NCBI RefSeq assembly: GCF_009765365.1
Contig: NZ_VTOM01000009.1
Location: 62,001 to 126,000, forward strand
Origin: Antarcticirhabdus aurantiaca
GTDB lineage: Bacteria; Pseudomonadota; Alphaproteobacteria; Rhizobiales; Rhizobiaceae
Length of the DNA: 64,000 nt
Direction: 5' to 3'
In this document: in pieces, positions 19,588-28,665 of the stretch
Layout: the number at the start of each line of letters is the position of its first letter
Position numbering within the stretch: the stretch's first letter is position 1
Made by a program: the position numbers and the translations under genes
The notes under the pieces: generated by a model
Told to the model about the DNA's origin: nothing
Seen by the model: only the letters and a program-made list of their open reading frames with translations
Database searches by the model: none

Positions 19588-19624
19588 AGCCCATCCCTTC
19601 GACTGAAATTCGAGAGATGGGCTC
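19587..19624. terminator. Bidirectional hairpin between convergent genes
   Basis: A strong inverted repeat, GAGCCCATC at 19587-19595 pairing with GATGGGCTC at 19616-19624, extended inside by CTTCGA/TCGAG. It begins at the stop of the TSUP permease and lies just beyond the stop of the convergent tspO. There is no clear T-run on either side, so termination is inferred from position and stem strength. Confidence 0.6.
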
Positions 19625-19645
19625 CAGCTTGTTGACGCTGCGATC

Positions 19646-20125
19646 TTATCCGGCGGCAAAGGCGCCCGGATTGCGGCGCCAGACCGAGCGGTTGAGGCCG
19701 GCCGCCAGACAGACCCAGGCGAGATAAGGCACGAGCAGCCAGGCGGCGACGGCGTCGATGGGCGCGAACACCGCGATGTTGGCGAGGATCGCGGCGCCGA
19801 GCGCCAGGATGTCGGCGAAGGCGAGATCGGCCCGGCGCAGGCCGAAGAACAGCCAGGACCAGGCGGCGTTCAGGGCGAGCTGGAGCGCGAAGATCGCGAA
19901 GGGAAGCGGCGCCAGCCCGACCGCCTCGTAGATCCGCCAGCCGCTCACGGCGATCAGCACGTAGAGGATCGTCCAGACGATCGGAAAGGCCAGGTTCGGC
20001 GGCGTCCAGGACGGCTTGGCGAGCCCGTTGTACCAGGTGCCCGGCTTGAACAGGATGCCGGTCGAGGCCACCGCGAGGACGATGGCGAGAAAGGCGCCGA
20101 GGCTCAGGATGGAGGACAGGGTCAT
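19646..20125 (-). CDS. tspO: TspO/MBR family tryptophan-rich sensory protein
   Basis: A 159-residue five-helix membrane protein. Family hallmarks are the aromatic-rich segments WYNGLAKPSWTPPNLAFPIVWTILY (about 32-56) and the later LNAAWSWLFFGLRR and WLLVPYLAWVCLAAGLN. TspO binds porphyrins and in alphaproteobacteria modulates tetrapyrrole and stress responses. ATG 20125 is chosen because the family begins at this point; an in-frame extension to 20281 is not hydrophobic and looks non-coding. It is monocistronic and convergent with the TSUP gene. Confidence 0.93.
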   Translation of the reverse strand: MTLSSILSLGAFLAIVLAVASTGILFKPGTWYNGLAKPSWTPPNLAFPIVWTILYVLIAVSGWRIYEAVGLAPLPFAIFALQLALNAAWSWLFFGLRRADLAFADILALGAAILANIAVFAPIDAVAAWLLVPYLAWVCLAAGLNRSVWRRNPGAFAAG

Positions 20126-20308
20126 GGCATGCAGCTTCTTCAAACGGTTGCGGCCGGTTGCTAAGCTAGAACGTTCGAGAGGTCGCGGCCAGTCCTGCAC
20201 GCCGCGCTGCGGCGATGGTCGCGCTCTCTGTGCAGTTCGTGACACGATCGAAAGCATGTCGCGTGCATGCTTCCCCGACACGATGCGCCCAACCGGAGGA
20301 ACTCGCCC

Positions 20309-20818
20309 GTGAATGCTCGACTCTGCCGCCTCGCCGCCGCCCTCGCCCTAGCGACCGTCGCCTTCGCGCCGCTCGCACAGGCCGACGAGAAGCAGGACTT
20401 GAAGACCCTGCGCGCCTGCCTCGGCGAGAAGTCGGAGGACGAGAACGCCTGCATCGACGTCGTCGCGAACCCGTGCGTGGAGGAGCCGGACGGCTCCACC
20501 ACGGTCGGCATCACCGAGTGCCTGTCGCGCGAGGAGGCGGCGTGGGACGTGCTTCTCAACGAGCGCTACGAGGCGCAGGTCAAGAGTGCCAAGGCGATGG
20601 ACGCCGAGCTGAAGGGCAATGCGGCCACCGAAAACGCGACCTCCGTGCTGAAGAGCCTGAAGACGGCTCAGCGCGCCTGGATCGCCTATCGCGACGCCGA
20701 GTGCGAGAGGCGCTGGGCGAACTATCAGGGCGGCACCATCGCGTCGAACATCGCCGCCGCCTGCACCCGCGACATGACCGCGAACCGCGCCATCGACTTC
20801 GCGCCCGACGCGGGCTGA
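20309..20818 (+). CDS. LprI-like (DUF1311) secreted protein
   Basis: A 169-residue protein with a signal peptide (hydrophobic core LAAALALATVAFAPLAQA, cleaved before DEKQ). The mature part contains Cys pairs (CLGE, ENACIDVV, NPCVEE, ITECLSRE, AECERRW, AACTRD) and the LSREEAAWDVLLNERYEA and AQRAWIAYRDAECERRW segments typical of DUF1311, the family of the lysozyme inhibitor LprI. A periplasmic role is likely. GTG 20309 is preferred to an upstream ATG at 20267 because GGAGGA lies at 20295-20300 and the signal peptide begins right after it. Confidence 0.85.
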   Translation: MNARLCRLAAALALATVAFAPLAQADEKQDLKTLRACLGEKSEDENACIDVVANPCVEEPDGSTTVGITECLSREEAAWDVLLNERYEAQVKSAKAMDAELKGNAATENATSVLKSLKTAQRAWIAYRDAECERRWANYQGGTIASNIAAACTRDMTANRAIDFAPDAG

Positions 20819-20824
20819 AATCGT

Positions 20825-21331
20825 TCACAGCGAGGCGTGCTGCCAGGCATAGACCGCGACGACGGCCAGGAGCGCGGTCGCCAGCCCCATCTGCAGCGGG
20901 CGCAGGCGGGCGAAGAACAACGGCGCCTCGCCCCTTCGGGCGGCGCGCGGATCGAGCACGGCGAGGCTCGCGAAACCGGCGAGCTCGATCACCGAAGCCG
21001 GAAAGGGAAAGCCCCAGGCGACGGCGAAGAGCGCCGCGATGCCGGCCAGAAACAGCCAGAGCATCGTGGCGACCTGCGCCGTGGTCGGCCCGCCCGGCTG
21101 GCGGAAGGACACGCCGCGGCGCACGCCCGCGAAGAAGGTGAGGAGCGCCGCCCCGAAGATCAGGACGGCGTTGAGGATCAGGAAGGACAGGCCGCGCGGC
21201 GCCAGCCACACAGACAAAGCGCCGACCACGAGCGGCACGAGCGCCGCATAGGCGAACAGGAAGCCTTCGGTCGGCGTGTCCGCCGGCTCGCTCGCCTCGA
21301 TGCGTCGTGATCCCCCGGTGTCGGCCATCAT
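20825..21331 (-). CDS. DUF3429 membrane protein
   Basis: A 168-residue protein with five hydrophobic segments (FLFAYAALVPLVVGALSVW, LSFLILNAVLIFGAALLTFFAG, AQVATMLWLFLAGIAALFAV, a short one, and MGLATALLAVVAVYAW). The G-V-R-R-G and R-P-L-Q-M-G-L segments fit DUF3429. Function is unknown. ATG 21331 has an AAAGGGGA ribosome site; a second ATG follows immediately at 21328. It is convergent with the LprI-like gene with only 6 bases between the stops. Confidence 0.8.
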   Translation of the reverse strand: MMADTGGSRRIEASEPADTPTEGFLFAYAALVPLVVGALSVWLAPRGLSFLILNAVLIFGAALLTFFAGVRRGVSFRQPGGPTTAQVATMLWLFLAGIAALFAVAWGFPFPASVIELAGFASLAVLDPRAARRGEAPLFFARLRPLQMGLATALLAVVAVYAWQHASL

Positions 21332-21536
21332 CCGTCCCCTTTCGGCACTTCCGCTCCTCAACAGGGGCGGCAGGCGCCCGTTCCACGCGCGATGGCGCCC
21401 ATGCGGTCACGCGGCGCGCGCGATCTGCCACAAATCTTGAATCCGCCAGCGGGGGTAAGGCTTTGCACCGGCCGGCCAAACCGGATAGCGGTCGGCGACG
21501 TTTTTCCCGCCGAGCCGCAACACCGAGGCCGCATCG

Positions 21537-22667
21537 ATGCAGAGCGCCATCCAGTTCATCGATCTCAACACGCAGCGCGATCGCATCCGCGCCCGCGTCG
21601 ATGCCCGCCTCGCCGCCGTTCTCGACAGCGGCGCCTACATCATGGGGCCGGAGATCGCCGAATTGGAGGACGGCCTGTCGCGCTTCGGCGGCATGGAGCG
21701 CACCATCGCCTGCGGCTCGGGCACCGACGCCCTCGCCCTGCCGCTGATGGCCTGGGGCCTCAAGCCGAACGACGCGGTCTTCGTGCCGAGCTTCACCTTC
21801 GCCGCCACCGCCGAGGTCGTCGCATGGTTCGGCGCCGTGCCGGTCTTCGTCGACGTCTTCGAGGACAGCTATAACATGGACCCGGCGAGCCTTCGCCGGG
21901 CGATCGAGGAAGCCCGCGCCGGTGGCCGGCTGAACCCGCACAGCGTCATCGCCGTCGATCTCTTCGGCCAGATTGCCGACTATGCCGAGATCCGCGCGAT
22001 CTGCGATGAGTTCGGCTTGAAGCTGATCTCGGACGCGGCGCAGGGCTTCGGCTCGACCCGCGACGGCAAGCCCGCCGCGTACTGGGCGGACGTCGTCGCG
22101 ACGAGCTTCTATCCGGCCAAGCCCCTCGGCTGCTACGGCGACGGCGGCGCGGTCCAGACCAACGACGCGGAACTCGACGCCGTGATGCGCTCGCTTCGCG
22201 TCCACGGCTCGGGCACCGATCGCTACGACAACGTGCGCATCGGCATGAATGCGCGCATGGACACGCTGCAGGCCGCGATCCTCCTGGAGAAGCTCGCGAT
22301 CTTCCCCGAGGAGATCGAGGCCCGCATGCGGGCCGCTGCGCGCTACGCCGAGGCGCTCGGCGACGTCGTCGCCGTGCCGCGGCTGCCGGACGGCGTCGTC
22401 TCGACCTGGGCGCAGTACACGATCCGGCTGAAACCGGGCACGCGCGACGCCTTCGCGGCCACGATGCGCGAAGCCGGCGTTCCCACCGTCGTCTACTATG
22501 CCCGCCCGCTCCACCGGCAGACGGCCTATTCGCACTACCCGCTCGCCGGAAACGGCCTGCCGGTGACGGATTCGCTGGCCGAGACGGTGATCAGCCTGCC
22601 GATGCACGCCTATCTCGACGAGGCAACCCAGGATCGCGTCATCGCGGCGGTGCGCTCCGCCGTGTGA
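21537..22667 (+). CDS. DegT/DnrJ/EryC1/StrS family aminotransferase
   Basis: A 376-residue PLP enzyme of the sugar aminotransferase family. Visible are the phosphate-binding CGSGTDALALPL (about 59-70), PSFTFAATAEVV, the cofactor Asp in LISDAAQGFGS, and the Schiff-base Lys in TSFYPAKPLGCYGDGG. Members transaminate nucleotide-linked keto-sugars for LPS or glycan synthesis. No sugar-nucleotide dehydratase or glycosyltransferase lies next to it, so it acts as a stand-alone gene. The 205-base upstream region shows no clear promoter. Confidence 0.93.
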   Translation: MQSAIQFIDLNTQRDRIRARVDARLAAVLDSGAYIMGPEIAELEDGLSRFGGMERTIACGSGTDALALPLMAWGLKPNDAVFVPSFTFAATAEVVAWFGAVPVFVDVFEDSYNMDPASLRRAIEEARAGGRLNPHSVIAVDLFGQIADYAEIRAICDEFGLKLISDAAQGFGSTRDGKPAAYWADVVATSFYPAKPLGCYGDGGAVQTNDAELDAVMRSLRVHGSGTDRYDNVRIGMNARMDTLQAAILLEKLAIFPEEIEARMRAAARYAEALGDVVAVPRLPDGVVSTWAQYTIRLKPGTRDAFAATMREAGVPTVVYYARPLHRQTAYSHYPLAGNGLPVTDSLAETVISLPMHAYLDEATQDRVIAAVRSAV

Positions 22668-22828
22668 GGCGGTGGCGCGTCAGCGCCTGCCGTTCGGTGC
22701 AGCAAGTTCTGCACAGCGGGTGGGCAAGCCGCCCAAAGGTCACGCAGGACGCGAATCCTCGCGCAGTTCAGGCTTGATTTTCGCGTCGGCGCCTATCTCT
22801 TAGAAGAAGGTCCGAAGCGGAGTTGCCT

Positions 22829-24241
22829 GTGAAGCCTTTCGACGAAATGCTCCTCGATGGCGGCGGCGTCCGCCCGGCCTATCAGAGGTTCGAGGACTGG
22901 TTCGACCGACAGGATCACGCGGCCCTGATCGAAAAGAGCACGGAGGCCGAGAACGTCTTCCGTCGCACCGGCATCACCTTCAACGTCTACGGACAGGAAG
23001 AGGCGGCCGAGCGCCTGATCCCCTTCGACCTCGTGCCGCGGATCATCTCCAAGGGCGAGTGGGATCGGCTCGCCGTCGGCATCGAGCAGCGCGTCTGGGC
23101 GCTCAACGCCTTTCTCGCCGACATCTACAACGAGAAGGAGATCATCAAAGCGGGCATCGTTCCCGAGCGGCTGATCTCCGGAAACGAGGCCTACCTGCCG
23201 CAGATGGAAGGCTTCAGGCCTCCGGCCGGCGTCTACACCCACATCATCGGCACCGACATCGTGCGGACCGCCGAGGACCAGTTCTACGTCCTGGAGGACA
23301 ACGCCCGCACGCCGTCCGGCGTCTCCTACATGCTGGAGAACCGGGAAACGATGATGCAGATGTTTCCCGAGCTCTTCGCGCAGAACCGCGTGCAGCCGGT
23401 CGAGACCTACCCGCACGACCTGCGCCGCTCCCTGGCGGCGGTCGCTCCGCCGGCCTGCGAAGGCGTGCCGACGGTCGCGATCCTGACGCCGGGCATCCAC
23501 AACTCGGCCTATTACGAGCACGCCTTCCTCGCCGACAACATGGGCGTCGAGCTGATCGAGGGCTCCGACGTCGTAACGATGGACGGGCGCGTGAAGATGC
23601 GCACCACGGCCGGCTACAGGACGATCGACGTCCTCTACCGCCGCGTCGACGACGCCTTCCTCGACCCTCTCGCCTTCCGGCCCGAATCGGTGCTCGGCAT
23701 TCCCGGCATCATGGACGTCTACAAGCGGGGCGGCGTCACCATCGCCAACGCGCCGGGCACCGGCATCTCCGACGACAAGGCGATCTATTCCTACATGCCC
23801 GACATCGTCGAGTTCTACACGGGCAAGCCGGCCATCCTCCAGAACGTGCCGACCTGGCGCTGCGCCGAGGCCGACAGCCTCGCCTATGTCCTGGAGCACC
23901 TCGCCGAACTCGTCGTGAAGGAGGTCCACGGCTCCGGCGGATACGGCATGCTGGTCGGCCCCGCCGCGTCCAAGGCCGAGCGGGAGGTCTTCGCGGCCAA
24001 GCTGCGCGAGAAGCCCGGCAACTACATCGCCCAGCCGACGCTGTCTCTGTCCACGGTTCCGATCCTCGTGGACAAGGGCCTCGCGCCGCGGCACGTCGAC
24101 CTTCGGCCCTTCGTGCTCGTGTCCGACAAGATCCGGATCATCCCCGGCGGGCTGACCCGCGTCGCTCTGAAGGAGGGCTCGCTCGTCGTGAACTCCAGCC
24201 AGGGCGGCGGGACCAAGGACACCTGGGTGCTGAAGGACTGA
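22829..24241 (+). CDS. Circularly permuted ATP-grasp protein of the Anbu locus
   Basis: A 470-residue protein of the DUF404/DUF407 circularly permuted ATP-grasp type. Recognisable are FNVYG, PFDLVPRII, ISGNEAYLPQM, DIVRTAEDQFYVLEDNARTPSG, the late acidic/arginine cluster (LLVKEVHGSGGYGMLVGP type) and VLKD at the end. ATP-grasp enzymes form amide or ester bonds, so a peptide-like ligation is expected. GTG 22829 is chosen because GGAG at 22819-22822 is well spaced for it, whereas an upstream TTG directly abuts that site. It is followed after 3 bases by the alpha-E gene, the usual partner. Confidence 0.9.
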   Translation: MKPFDEMLLDGGGVRPAYQRFEDWFDRQDHAALIEKSTEAENVFRRTGITFNVYGQEEAAERLIPFDLVPRIISKGEWDRLAVGIEQRVWALNAFLADIYNEKEIIKAGIVPERLISGNEAYLPQMEGFRPPAGVYTHIIGTDIVRTAEDQFYVLEDNARTPSGVSYMLENRETMMQMFPELFAQNRVQPVETYPHDLRRSLAAVAPPACEGVPTVAILTPGIHNSAYYEHAFLADNMGVELIEGSDVVTMDGRVKMRTTAGYRTIDVLYRRVDDAFLDPLAFRPESVLGIPGIMDVYKRGGVTIANAPGTGISDDKAIYSYMPDIVEFYTGKPAILQNVPTWRCAEADSLAYVLEHLAELVVKEVHGSGGYGMLVGPAASKAEREVFAAKLREKPGNYIAQPTLSLSTVPILVDKGLAPRHVDLRPFVLVSDKIRIIPGGLTRVALKEGSLVVNSSQGGGTKDTWVLKD

Positions 24242-24244
24242 TCG

Positions 24245-25192
24245 ATGGCACTTCTCGGACGCACCGCCGCCGGCCTGTTCTGGATGTTCCGCTACATCGA
24301 GCGCGCCGAAAACATGGCGCGCATCGTGGATGCGGGTCTCAGGCTCTCGCTCACCAACCTGACCAGCGGCCCGGAGGAGTGGCAGTCGGTTCTCGTCTCG
24401 GCGGGCGCGGAAGCCGCCTACCGCCAGAAGCACGCCGAATTCGACCCGCAAAGCGTGATCGACTTCCTGATCCGCGACCGCGACAACCCGTCGAGCATCC
24501 GCTCCTCGATCGACACGGCGCGCTCCAACGGGCGCATGGTCCGCACCGCCCTCACCCGCGAGGTCTGGGAAACGCTCAACGAGGCCTATCTCACGCTCAA
24601 GGCCCGGCTGGAGCGCCCCGTCGAAGAGCACGAGCTGCCGCAGGTGATCGACCTCGTGAAGCGGCAGACCGCCCTCATCCGCGGCGCCTTCTACGGCACG
24701 ATGCTGCGCAACGAGATCTTCGACTTCTGCAATCTCGGCGCCTTCGTCGAGCGCGCGGACAACACGGCACGCATCCTCGACGTCAAGTACTGGGTGCTGC
24801 TGCCGACGCACTCCTCGGTCGGCTCGCCGCTCGATTCGCTGCAATGGGCGTCGATCCTGCGCTCCGTCTCGGCGCAGCGCTCCTATATCTGGGAGTACGA
24901 CGCCGAGTACCGGCCGATCGAGGTCATCGACTTCCTGATCCTCAACCGGCGCATGCCGCGATCCCTGGCCTATTCCTGCGCCTGCATCCTGGAAAGCCTC
25001 GACTTCCTGGCGCGCAGCCACGGCTTCGACGCGGACTGCCATCGCACGGCGCAGGCGCTGAACGAACGGATGACGCAGCGCAGCGTGACCGAGATCATCG
25101 ACGCGGGACTGCACGAATTCCTGGGGCAGTTCATCGTCGACAACAATCGCCTCGCCAGCGAGATCGCCGAGAGCTTCAACTTCTACAAGTGA
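24245..25192 (+). CDS. Alpha-E (DUF403) domain protein of the Anbu locus
   Basis: A 315-residue, largely helical protein of the DUF403/alpha-E family. It opens MALLGRTAAGLFWMFRYIERAENMARIVDAG and carries the repeated ERADNTARILDVKYWVLL segment near 172-190. Its biochemical role is unknown, but it is almost always encoded beside a permuted ATP-grasp gene, as here (3-base gap), and the two are thought to act together on a peptide product. Only 149 bases separate it from the Anbu gene. Confidence 0.92.
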   Translation: MALLGRTAAGLFWMFRYIERAENMARIVDAGLRLSLTNLTSGPEEWQSVLVSAGAEAAYRQKHAEFDPQSVIDFLIRDRDNPSSIRSSIDTARSNGRMVRTALTREVWETLNEAYLTLKARLERPVEEHELPQVIDLVKRQTALIRGAFYGTMLRNEIFDFCNLGAFVERADNTARILDVKYWVLLPTHSSVGSPLDSLQWASILRSVSAQRSYIWEYDAEYRPIEVIDFLILNRRMPRSLAYSCACILESLDFLARSHGFDADCHRTAQALNERMTQRSVTEIIDAGLHEFLGQFIVDNNRLASEIAESFNFYK

Positions 25193-25341
25193 AGCGCGCC
25201 GCTCCGCACCGTTGCAGGCGGGTGACGGCGCAAGCTTGAGGCAGCCTGGACGAGCCTATCGTCTTCCGGCTCGCTCGAAGGAGCGCTAACGAGCGGTAGC
25301 CGTCCGGCGAAAACGGGCGGGCACGTCGGAAGAGGGCTCCC

Positions 25342-26079
25342 ATGACCTATTGCGTCGGTCTCGCGGTCGATCGGGGCCTCGTCTTCATGTCGGACACCCG
25401 CACCAATGCGGGCGTCGACAACATCTCGACGGTCGGCAAGATGAAGACCTGGGAGGTGCCGGGCGAGCGGTTCCTGTGCCTGCTCAGCGCCGGCAACCTC
25501 GCGACGACGCAGGCGACCGTGTCGCTCCTCGAGGAGCGGCGCGTGGCGCCGGCCGAGCGCAACCCGGCGATCCTCACCATGCCCTCGATGTTCCAGACCG
25601 CGAGGCTCGTCGGCGACACGCTGAAGGAGGTCATCGCCGAATCGACCCCGGCCGGCCCCAATGCCGACGGCCGCTTCACCGCGAGCTTCATTCTCGGCGG
25701 CCAGATCAAGGGCGGGCGTCCGCGCGTCTTCATGATCTATCCCGAAGGCAACTTCATCGAGACGACGCCGGACAACCCCTTCTTCCAGATCGGCGAGCAC
25801 AAGTACGGACGGCCGATCATCGTGCGCGCATACGAACCCGGCATGTCGCTGGAGGAGTGTGCCAAGCTGCTCCTCGTGTCCTTCGATTCGACCATTCGCT
25901 CGAACCTGTCGGTCGGTCTGCCGATCGACATGCAGTTCTACGAGACCGATTCGCTGAAGGCCGGCTACCGCCGCCGCTTCGACCGCCGCGACCCCTACTA
26001 CGTCCGCATCTCCGAAGGCTGGTCCGATTCGCTGAAGAAGGCCTTCGACGACCTGCCGCCCTTCACGACGGAAGGCTGA
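25342..26079 (+). CDS. Anbu-type (ancestral beta-subunit) proteasome-like peptidase
   Basis: A 245-residue Ntn-hydrolase of the Anbu/bacterial proteasome homologue family. After loss of Met1, Thr2 would be the N-terminal nucleophile (MTYCVGLAVDRGLVFMSDTR), with Asp17 and a downstream Lys in the usual places. The end SDSLKKAFDDLPPF is typical. Anbu rings are described in other bacteria, often with an ATP-grasp, an alpha-E and a transglutaminase-like gene; here the first two precede it and the transglutaminase is missing. RBS AGAGGG precedes ATG 25342. Confidence 0.92.
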   Translation: MTYCVGLAVDRGLVFMSDTRTNAGVDNISTVGKMKTWEVPGERFLCLLSAGNLATTQATVSLLEERRVAPAERNPAILTMPSMFQTARLVGDTLKEVIAESTPAGPNADGRFTASFILGGQIKGGRPRVFMIYPEGNFIETTPDNPFFQIGEHKYGRPIIVRAYEPGMSLEECAKLLLVSFDSTIRSNLSVGLPIDMQFYETDSLKAGYRRRFDRRDPYYVRISEGWSDSLKKAFDDLPPFTTEG

Positions 26080-26091
26080 CGCGGCGCCGCG

Positions 26092-26679
26092 TCAGTAGAT
26101 GCCGGGGATGATCCGGGCGGTGCGCGCGCGATAGGCGCGGAACTCGTCGCCGAACGCTTCCTCCATCATCCGCTCCTCCGGGCCGATGCGCAGGAAGAAC
26201 AGCGTGCCGAAGCCGACGAGCCCGGACAGGCCTGCCAGCCAGTTCGGCAGGAGCAGCGCTTGCGCCACGGCCATCGCCCAGAAGGCGAGGTACATGGGGT
26301 GGCGCAGCCGCGAATAGATGCCGCTCGTCACCAGCTTGTGGTCCTCGCGGATGTCGAGCGAGACCGACCACATCTTGCCGAGCGCCTTGTGCGTCAGCCG
26401 GAACAGGACGAGCGCGAAGGCGGCGGCGATGCAGCCGAGGACGATCTGCAGGGCCGAGGGCTCGTAGGACAGGGAGCGCGGCCAGCGTGTCGCGGCGAAG
26501 ATGCCGGGCAGGATGCCGAGGCCGGTCAGGGAGACCGCCATGCGCACCGTCTCGGCGGTGCCGCGCGCGGAGGCCGCGACGCGGGCGCGCTTGGCTCGCC
26601 GCGCGAAGGAGAAGCGGATCACGTACCAGCCGACGGCGAGGACGACCCAGGCGGCGACGCCGATGCTCGTCCAGCTCAT
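26092..26679 (-). CDS. ICMT-like integral membrane methyltransferase
   Basis: A 195-residue membrane protein with four to five helices. The C-terminal half has LVTSGIYSRLRHPMYLAFW and FFLRIGPEERMMEEAFGDEFRAYRART, the SAM-binding pattern of isoprenylcysteine methyltransferase-like proteins. It is related in pattern to the gene at 7025-7627, but the two differ throughout. Its ATG overlaps the stop of the alpha/beta hydrolase gene (ATGA), so it is coupled to that gene. Substrate unknown. Confidence 0.85.
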   Translation of the reverse strand: MSWTSIGVAAWVVLAVGWYVIRFSFARRAKRARVAASARGTAETVRMAVSLTGLGILPGIFAATRWPRSLSYEPSALQIVLGCIAAAFALVLFRLTHKALGKMWSVSLDIREDHKLVTSGIYSRLRHPMYLAFWAMAVAQALLLPNWLAGLSGLVGFGTLFFLRIGPEERMMEEAFGDEFRAYRARTARIIPGIY

Positions 26680-27863
26680 CGCGGCGCGGCCTCGGCCGCG
26701 GGACCCAGCGGCGGCAGATCGACGGAGCGCGCCTCGACGAAGCGCGGGAAGGACACGGGACCGAACAGGATCATGTGGAACGCATAAGGGCGCCGGCGCT
26801 CGTTGCCCAGCACGAACTGCCGATGCAGCCGGAAGAAGTTGAGCCGGATGCGGCGGAAGGTCTCCGGCGTCAGGAGCTTGGACAAGGAGATCCGCATCGT
26901 TTCGGGCATCCGCCCCGTCTCGATCCCGAGCGAGCGGGCGGGCTGCGAGCGATAGAAGTTGATCGGATCGGTGATGGCCTGAACGTCGAGCCAAAGGAGG
27001 CGATCGCGCGAGACGAGCGCCTCGACCGCCGCCCGCTGTTCGCGGCTCGCCGGGTGCAGCGCCGTCTTCATGAGGCTCGATCCCACGGTGAGGAGGCCGA
27101 GTTGCGGCGGCACCGCGCCGATGCGCTCCAGCGCCCGAGCGAGAGCCGGCACGGCGAAGCTCGCCCCGAGGCTGTGCGCGGCGACGATGATCTCGTCGGC
27201 GTCGGCGTTCGCCAGACGTTCGGTGAGGAGGTCCGCGAAGGCCGCGAGGCGCGCCTCGATCGCCGGCGAGCGGCCGCGGCAGAGATCCGCCGCCAGAGCC
27301 CAGTCGTCGAGCGCGACGAGGAGGTGAAAGCGCTTGTCCGCACGCTCGAACAGAAGGGCGCAGGCGGCAAGGCCGAGCGGCACGCTCCACACGGCATGCC
27401 AGGCGGACAGGCCGGCCCAGGCCGGCAGCGCGGCGAGAACGCCGCCGACCAAGGCGACGAGCGCGAGGAGGATCAGCGGGAACAGGAAGAACAGCGCGTA
27501 GCGCCAGCTCGTGCGGCAGTAGCGAAAGAAGGTGCCGCTGACGAGGAAGTCGCCCATGGCGGCGAGGCCCGCGAGGATTCGGCGCCGCTTGGGCCGCGCC
27601 GCATAATCGAGGACGAAGTCGCCCCAGCCGCACAGGACGAGCTCGGTCTGGCTGCGCCAGCCCGCGCCCTCCCCGGTCCAGCGGGTTTCGGACAGAAAGG
27701 CGTCCGGCCCGACCGTTTCGGCCCGGTCGAGCGTCAGGGATACGTCGAAGGCGGCAGCGGTCTTCTCGGCGCCATGACGAAGGCGGCCGACATGATCGGC
27801 CGCCTGCATGGGTTCGAAGCCTGGAAACAGGAACACCAGCCGCCGCGAAACCGGGTCGATCAT
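26676..27863 (-). CDS. Membrane-associated alpha/beta-hydrolase-like protein
   Basis: A 395-residue protein with a pair of membrane helices around 120-165 (ALFFLFPLILLALVALVGGVLAAL and WSVPLGLAACALLF). A nucleophile elbow IIVAAHSLGASFAV lies near residue 225-238 (AHSLG fits G/A-x-S-x-G), and the opening LVFLFPGFEP resembles the first strand of a hydrolase fold. An esterase or lipase acting at the membrane is the best guess. I cannot place the Asp and His of the triad with certainty. Coupled to the downstream ICMT-like gene. Confidence 0.7.
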   Translation of the reverse strand: MIDPVSRRLVFLFPGFEPMQAADHVGRLRHGAEKTAAAFDVSLTLDRAETVGPDAFLSETRWTGEGAGWRSQTELVLCGWGDFVLDYAARPKRRRILAGLAAMGDFLVSGTFFRYCRTSWRYALFFLFPLILLALVALVGGVLAALPAWAGLSAWHAVWSVPLGLAACALLFERADKRFHLLVALDDWALAADLCRGRSPAIEARLAAFADLLTERLANADADEIIVAAHSLGASFAVPALARALERIGAVPPQLGLLTVGSSLMKTALHPASREQRAAVEALVSRDRLLWLDVQAITDPINFYRSQPARSLGIETGRMPETMRISLSKLLTPETFRRIRLNFFRLHRQFVLGNERRRPYAFHMILFGPVSFPRFVEARSVDLPPLGPAAEAAPR

Positions 27864-27915
27864 CGGGCCAGTCTGCGCGGGATGCGGGCGGAGCGCCGAA
27901 GCGCCCCGTACGGCA

Positions 27916-28497
27916 TCAGGTGTTCATCGCCTTCAGCGTCTCGATGTAGTTCTTCGGGAAGAGCATCGGGTTGGGAGCCCGGTAGCCCATGTGGTTGGCG
28001 ATCTTGCCGACGAAGCCCGAGCAGTTGGCGAGCACCGCGTGCCAGACCGGCGAATTGGCCTGGAGGTGGCGGATGTAGGCGAGCACGTCGTTGTACTGCG
28101 CCCGGTTCAGGTTGATCCGCCAGTTGGCGGTCATGTACTCGTCCTCGAGGTCGCCGTCGCTCGCGCCGGTCTCGGAGGGCACGGGCACCATGTGACCGAG
28201 GACGTAGGGCACGTCGCTGGTCGATGCCGGGTGCAGGCCGGCAACCTCGCGCGTGAGGATGTTGCCCGCGCGGTCGCGCTTGCCGAACATCACGAAGGTA
28301 TGGCCGTAGCTTTCCGCCGAGCGGGCGCGAAACTCGATGTAGTAGAGACCGTCATCGACGGGCGCGTAGGCGTTGGCGGCGTAGTCGGCCGACGACGTCG
28401 AAGCCATCGCCATCGAGGCGTTCTCGTTCGTGGAGGCGCAACCCGCCATTCCGAGGCAGACAAGGCCGAGGAAAGCTGTCCGGATCATCATCTTCAT
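27916..28497 (-). CDS. Lipoprotein, possible permuted papain-like (NlpC/P60-type) domain
   Basis: A 193-residue lipoprotein: signal with lipobox LGMAGC (Cys about 19). The mature part has a conserved-looking His in ESYGHTFVMFG and a Cys in VLANCSGFVGKIANHMGYRAPN. A His-before-Cys order with this motif style recalls circularly permuted NlpC/P60 peptidases, but I do not recognise the family, so enzymatic function is tentative. ATG 28497 is chosen because the lipoprotein signal starts there and AAGGA precedes it; an in-frame start at 28557 adds non-hydrophobic residues. Confidence 0.75.
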   Translation of the reverse strand: MKMMIRTAFLGLVCLGMAGCASTNENASMAMASTSSADYAANAYAPVDDGLYYIEFRARSAESYGHTFVMFGKRDRAGNILTREVAGLHPASTSDVPYVLGHMVPVPSETGASDGDLEDEYMTANWRINLNRAQYNDVLAYIRHLQANSPVWHAVLANCSGFVGKIANHMGYRAPNPMLFPKNYIETLKAMNT

Positions 28498-28633
28498 ACG
28501 TTTCGTTCCTTCGGGCCGGCAGGCGCTCGCGGGGGCGCTCGTCCCGGCTTCTGACACGATGCTTAAGGCGTTGATTTGCGAGGCACCATCACGGAGTGAA
28601 TGGCGCTCTCAGCCACCTGTGCTACCTTTTGGT

Positions 28634-28659
28634 CGCCTGTTGCCTCAACGCAACAGGCG
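28634..28659. repeat. Perfect inverted repeat downstream of the L,D-transpeptidase gene
   Basis: CGCCTGTTGC at 28634-28643 and GCAACAGGCG at 28650-28659 form a perfect 10-bp stem with a 6-base loop. It starts 6 bases beyond the stop of the minus-strand L,D-transpeptidase gene, where a terminator would be expected, but no T-run follows on that strand. Confidence 0.6.
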
Positions 28660-28665
28660 CCGGGA

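Noticed and set aside
22793-25114. Minus-strand open frame opposite the ATP-grasp and alpha-E genes
   Set aside because: It spans two well-defined plus-strand genes and their junction, and has no recognisable protein pattern.
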